Notes: generated from the sequence alone by a model not told the origin. A stretch of DNA of 64,000 bases from Aster yellows witches'-broom phytoplasma AYWB (GCF_000012225.1 NC_007716.1:496001-560000); one strand, 5' to 3'; positions 28,224 through 38,566 are shown, counted from the first letter of the stretch. Made by a program: numbers and translations.

Positions 28224-28735
28224 TGTTCTTTTTTCGCTAAATTAATGCCTCTTAATTTAGCTACTTCTTCTTTAGTGCGTAAACTTTGTAATCCATCCAT
28301 TACTGCTCTTATTACGTTAATAGAGGTACGCGAACCAAAAGTTTTAGTAAGAACATCATTAATGCCTACTAATTCTAAAATAGTTCTAGCAGCTTTTCCT
28401 CCAGCAACAATTCCAGTTCCTTTGGAAGCTGGTTTTAAAAAAAACTTAGACGCTCCAAAGCGTCCAATAGTGTCATGAGGAATAGTAGTTCCCACAATAG
28501 GAATACGAACTAATTGTTTTTTGGCTTTTTCTAAAGCTTTTTTAATAGCTTCTACAATTTCTTTAGCTTTAGCGGTGGCGAACCCAATTTGCCCTTTTTT
28601 ATCGCCAACAACTACCAAAGCAGAAAAACGAAAACGAGCGCCTCCTTTAACTACTTTAGTAATACGATTAATTTTAACAACTTTTTCTTCTAAAAGAGCG
28701 GCTTTTTTGTTAAATTCTTTCTTTATTGCTTTCAT
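28220..28735 (-). CDS. rpsE: Ribosomal protein S5
   Basis: Small-subunit protein important for decoding accuracy. The double-stranded RNA-binding fold shows [36 protein letters not shown] and the C-terminal [20 protein letters not shown]. The ATG at 28735 with AAAGGAG eight bases upstream is chosen over an upstream codon at 28777 that would overlap rplR. Length from this start is 171. Confidence 0.97.
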   Translation of the reverse strand: MKAIKKEFNKKAALLEEKVVKINRITKVVKGGARFRFSALVVVGDKKGQIGFATAKAKEIVEAIKKALEKAKKQLVRIPIVGTTIPHDTIGRFGASKFFLKPASKGTGIVAGGKAARTILELVGINDVLTKTFGSRTSINVIRAVMDGLQSLRTKEEVAKLRGINLAKKEQ

Positions 28736-28749
28736 TTTGTTTTTCTCCT

Positions 28750-29103
28750 TTAAAAATGTAAGCCTGATTTGCGACAAGCATCAGCTAAGGCTTTGATTTT
28801 ACCGTGATAAAAATACCCTGATCTATCAAAAACAACGTTTTTAATGCCTTGGGATAAGGCTTTTTTAGCGATAAGAGCGCCTACTGCTTCAGCGGCTTTG
28901 ATGTTGGAACCCCAAACATTGGCTTCTTTGCTATTAGCGCTACATAGAGTTGTTTGTTTGGTGTCATCAATTATTTGCACATAAAGAAATTTATTAGATC
29001 TAAAAACGTTTAAACGTGGTCTTTGTGATGTGCCTGAAACAATTTTTCTAAGGCGAAGATGACGTTTTTTACGAAGCGCGTTAGAGGATTGTTTGGTTAT
29101 CAT
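28750..29103 (-). CDS. rplR: Ribosomal protein L18
   Basis: Binds 5S rRNA in the central protuberance. [36 protein letters not shown] and [26 protein letters not shown] are full family matches. It is 117 residues long, between rplF and rpsE. Confidence 0.97.
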   Translation of the reverse strand: MITKQSSNALRKKRHLRLRKIVSGTSQRPRLNVFRSNKFLYVQIIDDTKQTTLCSANSKEANVWGSNIKAAEAVGALIAKKALSQGIKNVVFDRSGYFYHGKIKALADACRKSGLHF

Positions 29104-29112
29104 AACTTATTT

Positions 29113-29667
29113 TTAGTCCTTTCTTGTTTTTTTAGCGCTTTTCCCAGCTTTTTGTCTAACGTATTGTCCTACGTAGCGGATTCCTTTACCTTTGTAAGGT
29201 TCTGGTTTACGTAATTTTACGTTTTTGGCAGCAAATTCGCCGACAAGTTGTTTGTCAATTCCTTTGATAACAATTTCTGTGTTTTGGTTAACTACCACTT
29301 CTAGATTATCAGGAATGGCAACGCTTACAGGATGAGAAAAACCCAAAGATAAAATTAGTTGTTTACCTTTAATTTGAGCACGATAAGCTAACCCTACAAT
29401 TTTTAAGGTTTTTTGAAACCCTTTGCTTACACCTTCTACCATATTGGAGAGTAAGGCTCTGGTGGTTCCGTGAATTTTTTTCATAAAAATTTCATCATTA
29501 GGTCGTTTGACTGTGATTACTTTGTTTTCGTTAGTGATTATTAATCTGTGATTGAATTGATATTCTAATTTGCCTTTAGGGCCTTCAACTGAGATAAAAT
29601 TTCTATCTTTGATATCAACTTTAACCGCATTAGGGACTTCAATTGCTTTGTTTCCTACGCGTGACAT
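29113..29667 (-). CDS. rplF: Ribosomal protein L6
   Basis: Large-subunit protein near the GTPase centre. [20 protein letters not shown] is the usual N-terminus, and the ATG at 29667 has AAAGGAG just before it, so the 14 upstream codons are discarded. The second repeat ends with [20 protein letters not shown]. Length from this start is 184. Confidence 0.97.
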   Translation of the reverse strand: MSRVGNKAIEVPNAVKVDIKDRNFISVEGPKGKLEYQFNHRLIITNENKVITVKRPNDEIFMKKIHGTTRALLSNMVEGVSKGFQKTLKIVGLAYRAQIKGKQLILSLGFSHPVSVAIPDNLEVVVNQNTEIVIKGIDKQLVGEFAAKNVKLRKPEPYKGKGIRYVGQYVRQKAGKSAKKTRKD

Positions 29668-29713
29668 AATTTTCTCCTTTATCTCCTTTAAATACTTTTG
29701 ATTTAGCAATTAA

Positions 29714-30106
29714 TTACCAAATATAAGCTAAAACTTCGCCACCAACTTGAGAAAGGCGAGCTTGAGCGTCTGTTAGAATTCCTTTAGAAGTAGAAACCAA
29801 AGCAACTCCTAAACCATTAAGCACTTTAGGAATTTGTTCTGCTGATGCATAAACTCTAAGTCCTGGTTTAGAAACTCTTTTTAAGCCTTTAATGACTCTT
29901 TCTTTGTTGGGAGAATATTTCAAACTAATAATTATTTCACGAGATGACTGAGGTAGATAAAAATCTTTAATAAAACCTTCTTTTTTTAAAACTGCTAAAA
30001 TTTCTAATTTTAACTTAGAAGCAGGTACTAACACTTTTAAATGTGACATTTGATTGGCATTACGAATACGTGTCAGCATATCTGCAATAGGGTCTGTCAT
30101 AACCAT
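29714..30106 (-). CDS. rpsH: Ribosomal protein S8
   Basis: Small-subunit assembly protein that binds helix 21 of 16S r[21 protein letters not shown] and the C-terminal [27 protein letters not shown] are diagnostic. A strong AGGAGG precedes the first ATG. Length 130. Confidence 0.97.
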   Translation of the reverse strand: MVMTDPIADMLTRIRNANQMSHLKVLVPASKLKLEILAVLKKEGFIKDFYLPQSSREIIISLKYSPNKERVIKGLKRVSKPGLRVYASAEQIPKVLNGLGVALVSTSKGILTDAQARLSQVGGEVLAYIW

Positions 30107-30127
30107 GTTTGAGCCTCCTTTTTACCT

Positions 30128-30397
30128 TTACCAACTAGTTTTTCTGACTCCAGGTAATTTACCTTGATGAGCTAACTGCCTAAAATTAATGCGGGAGATG
30201 CCGAATTTACGAATGTATCCGCGTGGTCTTCCATCAATAGAATCTCTGTTTTTTAAACGTACAGGTGATGCTTTGGCAGGAATTTGAGACAATCCAGCGT
30301 AGTCAGCTTTTTTTTTAAGTTCTAAGCGAAGTTTGGAATATTTTAAAACTAGCTCTCTTTGTTTTTGATCTTTTACGATTTTGGATTTTTTAGCCAT
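30128..30397 (-). CDS. rpsN: Ribosomal protein S14, long zinc-free form
   Basis: An 89-residue S14 of the C- type, without the CxxC..CxxC zinc site of the short form usual in Gram-positives. The C-terminal block [33 protein letters not shown] is conserved (key residues GxxRxxFR and GxxPGxxKxSW). It lies in the normal place between rplE and rpsH. Confidence 0.96.
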   Translation of the reverse strand: MAKKSKIVKDQKQRELVLKYSKLRLELKKKADYAGLSQIPAKASPVRLKNRDSIDGRPRGYIRKFGISRINFRQLAHQGKLPGVRKTSW

Positions 30398-30411
30398 AAG
30401 TAATAGTTCCT

Positions 30412-30957
30412 TTAATTTTTAAACGGCATACCATAAAGCTCTAAAAGCTTTTTGGCTTGAGTGTTATTTTTGGCAGTTGTTACAATGATGATATCCATGC
30501 CACGAATTTTTTTAACTTTGTCGATATTAATTTCTGGAAAAACGATTTGTTCTTTTAATCCTAGAGCGTAATTCCCTCTGCCGTCAAAAGATTTGCCAGA
30601 AATACCTCTAAAATCTCTTACACGGGGTAAAACTAAACGAGTTAGTTTGTATAAAAAAGCTTCTTTACGGGCTCCTCTTAAAGTCACTTTAGCTCCAATT
30701 GGCATGCCTTCACGTAATTTAAAATTAGAAATAGCTTTTTTGGCTTTAGTGATAACAGGGCTTTGTCCGCTTAATAATTTTAATTCTTCTACTACATCAT
30801 CCAAAACTTTAACATTAAAAATAGCATCACCTACGCCCATATTGATAACAACTTTATCTACTTTTGGGACTTGCATAACAGATTTATAATTAAAAGTTTT
30901 CATTAGGGTGGCAGTGATTTTGGAATAGTCTAGAGTATTTTCTTTTTTAATTGACAT
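30412..30957 (-). CDS. rplE: Ribosomal protein L5
   Basis: 5S rRNA-binding large-subunit protein. [40 protein letters not shown] and the [26 protein letters not shown] end match L5 fully. Length 181. AGGAGG precedes the ATG. Confidence 0.97.
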   Translation of the reverse strand: MSIKKENTLDYSKITATLMKTFNYKSVMQVPKVDKVVINMGVGDAIFNVKVLDDVVEELKLLSGQSPVITKAKKAISNFKLREGMPIGAKVTLRGARKEAFLYKLTRLVLPRVRDFRGISGKSFDGRGNYALGLKEQIVFPEINIDKVKKIRGMDIIIVTTAKNNTQAKKLLELYGMPFKN

Positions 30958-30972
30958 TGATGCAAAGCCTCC

Positions 30973-31320
30973 TTAATTTTTTTCGTCTAATGTTTGATTT
31001 GATTTTTTAGCATAACGAACTTTTTTACCTGATTGTATGCGAATTCCTACTTTAGTGGAAGTTTGTGTTTGGGGGTCTACTAAAGCTACATTAGAAACAT
31101 GAATGGGAGCTTCTTGTTTAACGATGGCGCCCTTTTCTTCGTTTTGGGAAGGGGGTTGGTGTTTGGTTTTGATGTTGACACCTTCAACAATAATTTTTTG
31201 AGTTTTAGCAAAAACTTTTAATACTTTGCCTGTTTTAATCATTTTTTTACCTGATTCGTCTGTTACAAAACGATCTTTGCCAGCTAAAATAGCTACTGTT
31301 TCTCCTACTTTAATACGCAT
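30973..31320 (-). CDS. rplX: Ribosomal protein L24
   Basis: Assembly initiator of the large subunit with a KOW domain (MRIKVGETVAILAGKDR, then KTGKVLKVFAKTQKIIVEGVN). HQPPSQNEEKGAIVKQEAPIHVSNV is typical. At 115 residues it is a little longer than usual because of an extra charged C-terminus. It follows rplN by 13 bases. Confidence 0.96.
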   Translation of the reverse strand: MRIKVGETVAILAGKDRFVTDESGKKMIKTGKVLKVFAKTQKIIVEGVNIKTKHQPPSQNEEKGAIVKQEAPIHVSNVALVDPQTQTSTKVGIRIQSGKKVRYAKKSNQTLDEKN

Positions 31321-31333
31321 TGAGCTGTCCTCC

Positions 31334-31696
31334 TTACAAAACTAATTGGGCTAAAGAAACTATTTTGGAAAATTTCTTATCACTCAATTCTCTAACTACT
31401 GGACCAAAAATACGGGTGCCAATAATATTTAAATCCTCTTTTAAAAGTACTACAGCATTATCGTCAAATTTAATGTAAGAACCATTTTTACGTCTTAGAC
31501 CTTTTTTGGTGCGTACAATGACAGCTTTTAGAACGTCATGTTTTTTAACTGTACCAGAACCCGATTTAACAGTTACTACTACAATATCTCCGATATTTAC
31601 ATGACTACGACGAGTTCCTCCTAAAATGCCAATAACTAAAACTTCTTTAGCGCCACTGTTATCAGCTACAACTAAACGACTTTCTCGTTGAATCAT
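31334..31696 (-). CDS. rplN: Ribosomal protein L14
   Basis: Interface protein of the large subunit. [33 protein letters not shown] and the [22 protein letters not shown] end are diagnostic. Length 120. Confidence 0.97.
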   Translation of the reverse strand: MIQRESRLVVADNSGAKEVLVIGILGGTRRSHVNIGDIVVVTVKSGSGTVKKHDVLKAVIVRTKKGLRRKNGSYIKFDDNAVVLLKEDLNIIGTRIFGPVVRELSDKKFSKIVSLAQLVL

Positions 31697-31708
31697 CTCA
31701 AAATCTCC

Positions 31709-31972
31709 TTAATTTGCACTCTTTGAATGGTAAAGAATTTTGAATAATCGAAATCTTTTAGTTTTAGAAAGAGGTCTTGTTTCCATAAAATTAACTAAAT
31801 CGCCTGGTTTGGCTTCTTGATTTTCATCATGGACGTGGAATTTTTTCGATTGTTTCACTCTTTTGCCATATAAAGGGTCTTTTTTGTAAATATCAACAAT
31901 AACAGTAATGGTTTTATCCATTTTATCTGAAACCACTTTACCTACGAAAGTTTTTCTAAAATTACGTTGCAT
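31709..31972 (-). CDS. rpsQ: Ribosomal protein S17
   Basis: Small-subunit OB-fold protein of 87 residues. [40 protein letters not shown] and [13 protein letters not shown] are clear family blocks. The start overlaps the rpmC stop by one base, suggesting coupled translation. Confidence 0.97.
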   Translation of the reverse strand: MQRNFRKTFVGKVVSDKMDKTITVIVDIYKKDPLYGKRVKQSKKFHVHDENQEAKPGDLVNFMETRPLSKTKRFRLFKILYHSKSAN

Positions 31973-32295
31973 TATTGTTGTTCCTCCTTGATAGTTTCTA
32001 CAGCATCATCTAAATCAGGGGTAGTTGGTTGTGAGGTTAGGGTTGGTTTTGTTAAAACAGGTTTGACAGTGGAAGTGACAAAAGTCGGGGTAGAGTCTGT
32101 TTGTGCTTGATTGTTTTTTTGGGTTAGGATGGTTTTGATGCGAGCAATGGTTTTTTTAAGTTTTTTGATTTTGGCAGTGTTAGTTAGTTTGCCTAAAGCT
32201 AATTGAAAACGCAAATCAAACAGTTCTTGCTTTAATTTGTCTACTTTGTTTTCTAATTCTTCTGGATTTAATTTTAAAATTTCTTGAGTTTTCAT
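31972..32295 (-). CDS. rpmC: Ribosomal protein L29 with C-terminal extension
   Basis: Tunnel-exit protein of the large subunit. The helical hairpin core spans residues 1-63 ([29 protein letters not shown], then [16 protein letters not shown]). L29 is usually 60-70 residues; this one has 107, with a threonine/proline-rich, probably disordered tail ending in acidic residues ([12 protein letters not shown]). The start overlaps the rplP stop by four bases. Confidence 0.95.
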
Positions 32296-32714
32296 ATTTC
32301 AGCACCTTTTTTAACGATTTTAGTTTTAATCGGTAGTTTGTGAGACGCCAGTCTTAAAGCTTCTGTTTCTACTTTGGAGGAATTAGTGGTGTCTTTAACT
32401 TCAAACAAAACTTTACCTGTTTTTACCACAGATACCCATTCTTCAGGAGAACCTTTACCAGAACCCATTCTTACTTCTAAAGGTTTTTTAGTTAATGATA
32501 GATGTGGGAAAATGTTAATCCACACTTTTCCTGTTCTTTTCATGTAACGTGTCATTGCGATACGAGCGGCTTCAATTTGTTTGTTGGTGATAAAAGCACC
32601 TTCTTTGGCAACCAAAGCGTGGTTTCCGTTGGCAATAACATTTTTACCTTTGGATTTTCCTTCAAAACTAACGCGGTGAGGACGACGATATTTAGTTCTT
32701 TTTGGCATTAACAT
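32292..32714 (-). CDS. rplP: Ribosomal protein L16
   Basis: Large-subunit protein near the A site. [51 protein letters not shown] and [13 protein letters not shown] are diagnostic. The open frame reaches 32780, but the ATG at 32714 follows an AGGAGG and gives the family length (140). The ATG two codons later is also possible. The start lies inside the rpsC end. Confidence 0.97.
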
Positions 32715-33450
32715 GATTATTGTTGCCTCCTTTGAAATTGCGAGGGCGCCTGTTAGGGTTATTAGAAGATTGCGAAGCAAACAATTTTCTAGTGTCTAGA
32801 ATGGTTTGTCCTGGTAAAACTTCACCGTGGAAAATCCATACTTTAATTCCTAAAACTCCATAAGTAGTGTGAGCTTCAACAGCAGCGTAATCGATGTCTG
32901 CTCTTAGAGTGTGTAGAGGAACTCTGCCTTCGGCATGTCCTTCGCTTCGAGCTATTTCAGCACCACCCAAACGACCAGAAATTAAAGTTTTTACTCCTTT
33001 GGCACCTGCTTTTATTGCTTTTTGGATTGCCATTTTTTGAACACGGCGGAAAAACATACGATTTTCTAGTTTTTCAGCCATATTTTGAGCAATTAATAAA
33101 GCGACTTTATCAGAGTTTTTAACTTCTAAAACGTTAAGATTAACGTCTTTTTGAGTAAGTTCTTTAAGTTTAGCAACTAATTTGTTGCGTGTATCGCCGT
33201 CTTTTCCAATAATAACGCCTGGTTTAGCGGTGTGAACAGAAATAGTGATACGGTTTTTATTTTTTTCTTTTAGGCGTTCGATGTCAATTTGACTTATAGC
33301 GCTTTTTTTAGCAAAATTATTGATTAGTTTACGAATTAAAAAATCTTCTTTAATTAAATTAGGAATTTCTTTATCATTAACACACCATTGAGATTCCCAA
33401 GTTCTAATAATGCCTAATCTTAATCCGTTAGGATTAGTTTTTTGACCCAC
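32692..33450 (-). CDS. rpsC: Ribosomal protein S3
   Basis: Small-subunit protein with a KH RNA-binding domain ([20 protein letters not shown] near residue 75) and the C-terminal block GCI-like [30 protein letters not shown]. Translation starts at GTG after AAGGAGG. The tail is asparagine- and basic-rich ([12 protein letters not shown]). It overlaps rplV by 17 bases. Length 252. Confidence 0.97.
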
Positions 33451-33823
33451 TTTGTTCTTCCTCCTTTGATGTTTGCAAGTTTGTGCTAGAAGTTATTACT
33501 AAAGTAATGTGGCTGGTTCTTTTTTTAATCATATCGCCAGAACCTTTAGCTCTTGGAAACATACGTTTTAAACGAAAACCTTCGTTGACAAAAACTTCTT
33601 TAACATAAAGTTGTTCGCGGTTTAATTTTAAATTATTAACAGCATTGGAAACAGCACTGTTTAAAAGTTTTAAAATAACGGGAGCAGCTACTTTAGGGGT
33701 AAAAGTTAAAATGGCTTGAGCTTGTGCAATATTTTTTCCTCGAATTAAATCAACAACTAAACGTGCTTTTCGAGGGGCGATTGAAACTTTTCTAGCAATC
33801 GCTTTGGCGTTTTTGGTTTCCAT
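33434..33823 (-). CDS. rplV: Ribosomal protein L22
   Basis: Lines the exit tunnel. [29 protein letters not shown] and [26 protein letters not shown] are L22 signatures. Length 129 includes a short polar tail. It lies between rpsS and rpsC. Confidence 0.97.
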   Translation of the reverse strand: METKNAKAIARKVSIAPRKARLVVDLIRGKNIAQAQAILTFTPKVAAPVILKLLNSAVSNAVNNLKLNREQLYVKEVFVNEGFRLKRMFPRAKGSGDMIKKRTSHITLVITSSTNLQTSKEEEQSGSKN

Positions 33824-33843
33824 AGTTATTCCTTCCCATTATT

Positions 33844-34125
33844 TTATTTTTTTTGCATTTTTTTGTCTTTTTTGTTGTGTCCGCGGTAAGTGCGTGTAGG
33901 GGAAAATTCACCTAACTTATGTCCTACCATGTTTTCTGTAATATAGACTGGAATATGTTCGCGCCCATTATAAACTGCGATTTTGTGTCCTACAAAAATA
34001 GGTGTAATTGTAGAACTGCGTGACCAAGTTTGGATCACTTTTTTGTTTTTTAAGTTTTTTTGTTTTTCTATTTTTGCTAATAGATGGCTAGCAACAATAG
34101 GTCCTTTTTTAACTGAACGTGGCAT
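33844..34125 (-). CDS. rpsS: Ribosomal protein S19
   Basis: Head protein of the small subunit. [42 protein letters not shown] and [15 protein letters not shown] match the family throughout. Length 93. Confidence 0.97.
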   Translation of the reverse strand: MPRSVKKGPIVASHLLAKIEKQKNLKNKKVIQTWSRSSTITPIFVGHKIAVYNGREHIPVYITENMVGHKLGEFSPTRTYRGHNKKDKKMQKK

Positions 34126-34137
34126 ATTAACAACTCC

Positions 34138-34968
34138 TTATTTTTTACGACGCCTAATAATTAAAGCATTAGATGCTTTTTTGCGGTCACGAGTTTTGAC
34201 CCCGCGAGCTTTTTTACCCCAAGGTGTCATTGGTGATTTGCGTCCAATAGGAGCTCTACCTTCACCACCGCCATGAGGGTGATCGTTCGGGTTCATAGCA
34301 GAACCTCTTACTGTTGGTCTTATTCCTAAGAAACGTTTTTTGCCTGCTTTGCCGTAATTAATTAGTTTGTAAGATTCGTTACCGATCTCTCCGATAGTAG
34401 CACGACAAGTTGCAAGCACTTTGCGAACTTCGCCTGATTGAAGACGTAATAGTACGTATTTGTCTTCTCTACTAATAATTTGACAAGAAGAACCAGCACT
34501 ACGAGCAATTTGTCCGCCTTTGCCTGGTTTTAATTCGATGTTATGAACCGTGGTTCCTACTGGAATATTCATTAAAGGAAGGCAATTGGCAACTTTAATA
34601 TCTGTTTCCTTACCAGAGACAATTTGCATCCCTACTGTAAGTCCTTTAGGAGCAAGAATGTATCTTTTTTCGCCGTCTACATAGTGAATTAAAGCGATGT
34701 TAGCACTGCGGTTTGGATCGTACTCAATGGTAGCTACTTTGCCAACAATGTTATCTTTGTTTCTTTTAAAATCAATTAAACGGTATTTTCTTTTAACGCC
34801 GCCGCCACGATGTCTTACTGTAATTTTACCTTGATTGTTGCGTCCGGCTTGGTCTTTATGAGATACCAATAAACTTCTTTCAGGAGTTTGAGTGGTGATT
34901 TCTGAAAAAGCAGAAACACTCATATTGCGACATCCATTTGTGGTAGGCTTATATTTTTTAATTGCCAT
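34138..34968 (-). CDS. rplB: Ribosomal protein L2
   Basis: Core large-subunit protein essential for peptidyl transfer. It carries [36 protein letters not shown] and the highly conserved [18 protein letters not shown]. Length 276 is exact for L2. It lies 12 bases before rpsS. Confidence 0.98.
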   Translation of the reverse strand: MAIKKYKPTTNGCRNMSVSAFSEITTQTPERSLLVSHKDQAGRNNQGKITVRHRGGGVKRKYRLIDFKRNKDNIVGKVATIEYDPNRSANIALIHYVDGEKRYILAPKGLTVGMQIVSGKETDIKVANCLPLMNIPVGTTVHNIELKPGKGGQIARSAGSSCQIISREDKYVLLRLQSGEVRKVLATCRATIGEIGNESYKLINYGKAGKKRFLGIRPTVRGSAMNPNDHPHGGGEGRAPIGRKSPMTPWGKKARGVKTRDRKKASNALIIRRRKK

Positions 34969-35025
34969 ATTTATACCTGCCTTGTTTTTTTTAATCGTTA
35001 ATCATTATTTTGGTTGGGCTTGAGT

Positions 35026-35316
35026 TTATTCATTAGCAAGGATTTTAATTTTTTGTCCCGGAGCTAATTTACAAATAGCTTTTTTATAACCAGAAGTATA
35101 ACCTTCAAATTTGCCTTTTCTTTTGAATTGTGGTAAAACGTTGCGAGTGTTAACTGATAAAACTTTAACTTGGAAAATGCTTTCTAAAGCTTTTTTAATT
35201 TCTACTTTATTAGCTGTTTTGGCAACTTTAAAGGTGTATTTATTTTGTCTTTCGATCAATTTATTAGTTAATTCAGTAATGATTGGTGCTTTAACTAAAT
35301 CATAGTATTTATTCAT
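35026..35316 (-). CDS. rplW: Ribosomal protein L23
   Basis: Exit-site protein and docking point for trigger factor and SRP. YDLVKAPIITELTNKLIERQNKYTF, ANKVEIKKALESIFQVKVLSVNT and GYKKAICKLAPGQKI are typical. Length 96. Its ATG overlaps the rplD stop by one base. Confidence 0.97.
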   Translation of the reverse strand: MNKYYDLVKAPIITELTNKLIERQNKYTFKVAKTANKVEIKKALESIFQVKVLSVNTRNVLPQFKRKGKFEGYTSGYKKAICKLAPGQKIKILANE

Positions 35317-35939
35317 TATTTCAAAACCTCTTCAAAATAGTTAACAGCATCAGCAGTTAGAACTAATTGTTTGCAATTAAGGATTTGATAAACACTTGCA
35401 TGAGAAGCTGTTTCTAAAGTAATATAAGATAGATTGCGAGAAGCCAAAGCTAATTGTTCTGTCATTTGAGTAACTACAATTAAGGATTTGGAAGTGATGT
35501 TTAATTTTTGTAACATTTGTTGGAAATCTTTAGTTTTGTGAGTTGCTAAATTAATGTTGTCTAAAACTACTAATTGATTATTTTGAACTTGGAGTGATAA
35601 AGCTGATTTTAGAGCTAGAATGCGTACTTTTTGGTTTACTTTAACAGAATAATTTCTTGGGGAAGGTCCAAAAGTAACTCCGCCACCGCGCCATAAAGGA
35701 GAGCGAATGGAGCCATGACGAGCACGACCAGTTCCTTTTTGTCTCCACGGTTTTTTACCTCCGCCAGCTACCAAAGCGCGAGTTTTGGTAGCGTGTGTGC
35801 CTTGACGCATTGCGGCTCTTTGAGCATTTACAACGTCGTATAAAACTTGTTGATTAGGTTTAATGTCAAAAACAGTAGTTGCTAAAACCTTTTCAGAAAC
35901 TAAGTCGCCTTGTTGATTAAGGATATTAATTTTTGGCAT
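35316..35939 (-). CDS. rplD: Ribosomal protein L4
   Basis: Exit-tunnel protein. [38 protein letters not shown] and [18 protein letters not shown] form its long conserved loop. Length 207. Its start overlaps the end of rplC by 14 bases. Confidence 0.97.
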   Translation of the reverse strand: MPKINILNQQGDLVSEKVLATTVFDIKPNQQVLYDVVNAQRAAMRQGTHATKTRALVAGGGKKPWRQKGTGRARHGSIRSPLWRGGGVTFGPSPRNYSVKVNQKVRILALKSALSLQVQNNQLVVLDNINLATHKTKDFQQMLQKLNITSKSLIVVTQMTEQLALASRNLSYITLETASHASVYQILNCKQLVLTADAVNYFEEVLK

Positions 35940-36591
35940 GCGTTTGCTCCTTTGTCAATTTTTTTACAGCAGATTTGATCATTACAAAACCTTTATTAGG
36001 TCCTGGGACATTGCCTTTAATTAAGAATAAATTTTTTTCAGTATCAATTGAAAGAATAGCTAAATTTTGAATAGTAACAGTTTCGTATCCCATGTGTCCT
36101 GGTAGTTTTTTACCTTTTAATTTGCCTTTAATAGGACCCATTGAACCTGGACGACGGTGATAACGAGACCCGTGACTTTCAGGACCTCTGCTTTGGTTGT
36201 GCCTTTTAATAGAACCAGCAAAACCTTTACCTTTGGAAGTTCCTGTTACATCAACTAAATCACCTACTTGAAATAAATCGTTTGTGATTAGCGCGCCTAC
36301 CACTAAATTAGCTAGGTTTGAGTTGACATCCGAACTAAAATTAATTTCTTTAATGAAGCGCTTAGGGGCAGTAGTTGCTTTTTTAAAATGACCTAACATA
36401 GGTTTAGAAGTGTTTTTTTCTCTTTTATCGCAAAAACCTATTTGAGTAGCTTGATAGCCGTCTTGGTCAACGTTTTTTTGTTGCAAAACAACATTGGCTG
36501 CAACATCTACTATTGTTACTGGAACTAATTCTCCTTGTTCGTTAAAAACTTGAGTCATTCCTATTTTTTTACCTAAGATTCCTTGAGCCAT
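35926..36591 (-). CDS. rplC: Ribosomal protein L3
   Basis: Early-assembly large-subunit protein. [60 protein letters not shown] and GKKLPGHMG are diagnostic. Length 221. It lies 180 bases after rpsJ; that gap is AT-rich with no clear hairpin. Confidence 0.97.
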   Translation of the reverse strand: MAQGILGKKIGMTQVFNEQGELVPVTIVDVAANVVLQQKNVDQDGYQATQIGFCDKREKNTSKPMLGHFKKATTAPKRFIKEINFSSDVNSNLANLVVGALITNDLFQVGDLVDVTGTSKGKGFAGSIKRHNQSRGPESHGSRYHRRPGSMGPIKGKLKGKKLPGHMGYETVTIQNLAILSIDTEKNLFLIKGNVPGPNKGFVMIKSAVKKLTKEQTHAKN

Positions 36592-36771
36592 GTCCTTCCT
36601 CTTTCTTTTTTTAATTTTAGTTTTAAAGTTTGTAAAAAGTTTTTTAAAGTGATTTTAAAAAGTTGATTGCAATTGTAATTGTGATTCAACCAAATGAAAT
36701 GATTTTTAAAAAATAAATATTTATTCATATTAAAATTAATAGTGTCTAGAATGTTTGCTTTTTCTATTGGT

Positions 36772-37089
36772 TTATTTTTTTAACAAAATATCAATTGCAG
36801 TTGGTAAACTAATGTGCATTAAAGATTCAATTGTTTTTTTATTGGGATTGATAATTTGAATTAAACGTTTGTGAGTGCGTCGTTCAAATTGTTCTCTTGA
36901 ATCTTTGTTGACGAAAGGGGAACGCAAAACAGTAAATACTTCTTTTCTGGTAGGAAGAGGTATTGGACCTTCAATATTTACTCCTGTTTTAGAGACAATA
37001 TCAATAATTTTTTTAGCTGCTTGATCAATTAAATGATGGTCATAGGCTCTTAGAATTATTTTGATAATTTCTTTTTCTTTTTTGTTCAC
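36772..37089 (-). CDS. rpsJ: Ribosomal protein S10
   Basis: First gene of the cluster; in other bacteria S10 is also the NusE antitermination factor. [55 protein letters not shown] and the LPTAIDILL end are clear. Translation starts at GTG after AAAGGAG. An imperfect inverted repeat arm and a 15-base palindrome lie in its leader. Confidence 0.97.
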   Translation of the reverse strand: MNKKEKEIIKIILRAYDHHLIDQAAKKIIDIVSKTGVNIEGPIPLPTRKEVFTVLRSPFVNKDSREQFERRTHKRLIQIINPNKKTIESLMHISLPTAIDILLKK

Positions 37090-37123
37090 TTATATTCTCC
37101 TTTTTTAGAAATTTTTGAAAATA

Positions 37124-37138
37124 TTGTCTATTAGACAA
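37124..37138. promoter_or_regulatory. Palindrome in the S10 leader
   Basis: TTGTCTA-T-TAGACAA is a perfect 7-1-7 inverted repeat, 35-50 bases upstream of the rpsJ start and downstream of its predicted promoter. It could be a protein-binding operator or, in RNA, a weak hairpin next to the ribosome site. It overlaps one arm of the large inverted repeat. Confidence 0.5.
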
Positions 37139-37171
37139 ATATTTTGCTTAAATAATTTTTTTCTTAGACAA
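37129..37171 (-). repeat. Inverted repeat, arm A
   Basis: Read on the minus strand this 43-base arm matches plus-strand bases 38114-38157 with one substitution and one single-base gap (42 of 44 positions). It starts TTGTCTAAGAAA and ends TTGTCTAATA, so each arm carries the octamer TTGTCTAA at both ends. It lies in the leader of rpsJ. Confidence 0.85.
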
Positions 37172-37231
37172 CTGACATTAGTGTTTTGTATTTTTGGATT
37201 AAAAGAAAAAATATTTAAAACAAGCCTTTTT

Positions 37232-37261
37232 ATTATACCTTAAAAAAAGATTTTATTGTAA
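37232..37261 (-). promoter_or_regulatory. Candidate promoter of the S10 cluster
   Basis: On the minus strand TATAAT occurs at 37232-37237, with TTACAA 18 bases upstream (37256-37261). The start point would lie about 135 bases before rpsJ, placing inverted repeat arm A and the palindrome in the leader RNA. Confidence 0.55.
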
Positions 37262-38113
37262 GTCATTTTAATTACAAAAGTTAAAAAAGTAATTAATAAT
37301 GTTTTTTTAAAATAAAAAAATCTGTTTAAAATAAGCAAAATTATGAAAGGATTTATTTATTTTGAATTTTTGTTTGTTAAAAAAATATAATTAGTTAATT
37401 CAAATATCTTTATATTAAAATATAAAATGATTTAATTAAAAGGTTCTTTTTTTATATTTAATGATAACTTTTTTAACAAATTTAAAAAACTGTTTAAAAG
37501 GATTAGTTTTTGCAAAACGCATATAACCATTAAATATTTATAATTAAAAACCAAATAATAAATAATATAACAAATCTTAAATAACTTGTATAAATTTGTG
37601 TTTTATTAAGTTGTAATAATAAAATATAATTTGATAATGTATTTGTATTGGATTGTAAATAAATCTAGATATTGTTGTAAAACTTTTTGAGTATTTAGAT
37701 TTTCAAAAACGAATATATCAAAAAAGTAACAATCATTCCAAATATACTTAATAATAAAAAAATGGTGGTTCTTAATAAAGAAGATATGTTTTGTTTGATA
37801 CCCCAGATATATTTTTTACTTATAATTATTTAAATGATTTAGTTTTGGAATAACAGAAATATCCAACAAGTGCTTTTACTAAAAGAACTAAAACAAGAAC
37901 TAAACAAAAAGCATAATATTTTTTAGTTAATTGTTTTTATTTAAGTGCTTTTAAATCTTCGTTATATTTTTCTGTTCTTTTATCTGAGTTTTGTTTGTTT
38001 GACAGTTAATCTAAATGTAAGTATTTATTTAATTTGTTATTAACAAGAAATAAGTTAAAAAATAATATCAAAACTATAAATTAAAATAATATCCAATAAG
38101 GAAAAAAATATCA

Positions 38114-38157
38114 TTGTCTAAGAAAAAAATTATTTAAACAAAATAATTTGTCTAATA
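38114..38157 (+). repeat. Inverted repeat, arm B
   Basis: The plus strand reads as the partner of arm A at 37129-37171, starting TTGTCTAAGAAA and ending TTGTCTAATA. It begins nine bases beyond the rpmF stop codon. The arms are about 940 bases apart. Confidence 0.85.
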
Positions 38158-38165
38158 ATGATAAA

Positions 38166-38372
38166 TTAATTGTCAGTTGTTTTTTGAGCTTTAGAAGGTT
38201 TATTTTCTAAAATAAGTTTTCCTTTGTAATAACCACTATTTTTAGTAACTCTGTGAGACAAAGTAAAAGCATTAGTTTCTTTGCAAAGTACTAAAGCAGG
38301 ATTACTTAACTTATAATGAGTACGTCTTTTTCTTTTTGCCGTTTTTCCGGTGCGTCTAAAAGGAACAGCCAT
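38166..38372 (-). CDS. rpmF: Ribosomal protein L32
   Basis: Large-subunit protein starting [20 protein letters not shown] and containing [17 protein letters not shown], which matches L32. The zinc CxxC..CxxC set of the usual form is reduced to one cysteine (LVLCKET, then TKNSGYY), so zinc is probably not bound. At 68 residues it has a slightly longer C-terminus. AAAGGAT precedes the ATG. It is isolated between two gene-poor stretches. Confidence 0.95.
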   Translation of the reverse strand: MAVPFRRTGKTAKRKRRTHYKLSNPALVLCKETNAFTLSHRVTKNSGYYKGKLILENKPSKAQKTTDN

Positions 38373-38566
38373 TTTATCAAATCCTTTCTTTGTAATTTTG
38401 TTTGTTTGTAGAATTTATTATAATTAATAATAAAACTTTTCAACAAATAAAAGGTTAATCAAAACCCAATTAATAACTGCCAAAAATTATTATTAGCAAT
38501 TTAATCAAGCTTAAAAAATTAATAATCATACCAAAGATTGCAAAAATTAATTTTAAACCTAAGTTT

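Larger units (their letters stand above)
37090..38165. other. Gene-free stretch between rpmF and rpsJ, bounded by inverted repeats
   Basis: These 1,076 bases contain no intact gene. They hold the rpsJ leader and promoter at the left, an inverted repeat pair (37129-37171 and 38114-38157), and AT-rich sequence. Short protein-like runs on the plus strand near 37770-37910 (for example MVVLNKEDMFCLIPQIYFL, then later KYPTSAFTKRTKTRTKQK in another frame) could be remains of a lost gene, but no family is recognised. Confidence 0.55.

Noticed and set aside
37129-38157. Invertible promoter segment
   Set aside because: The segment contains the predicted promoter of an essential operon on one side only, and no recombinase gene lies nearby.
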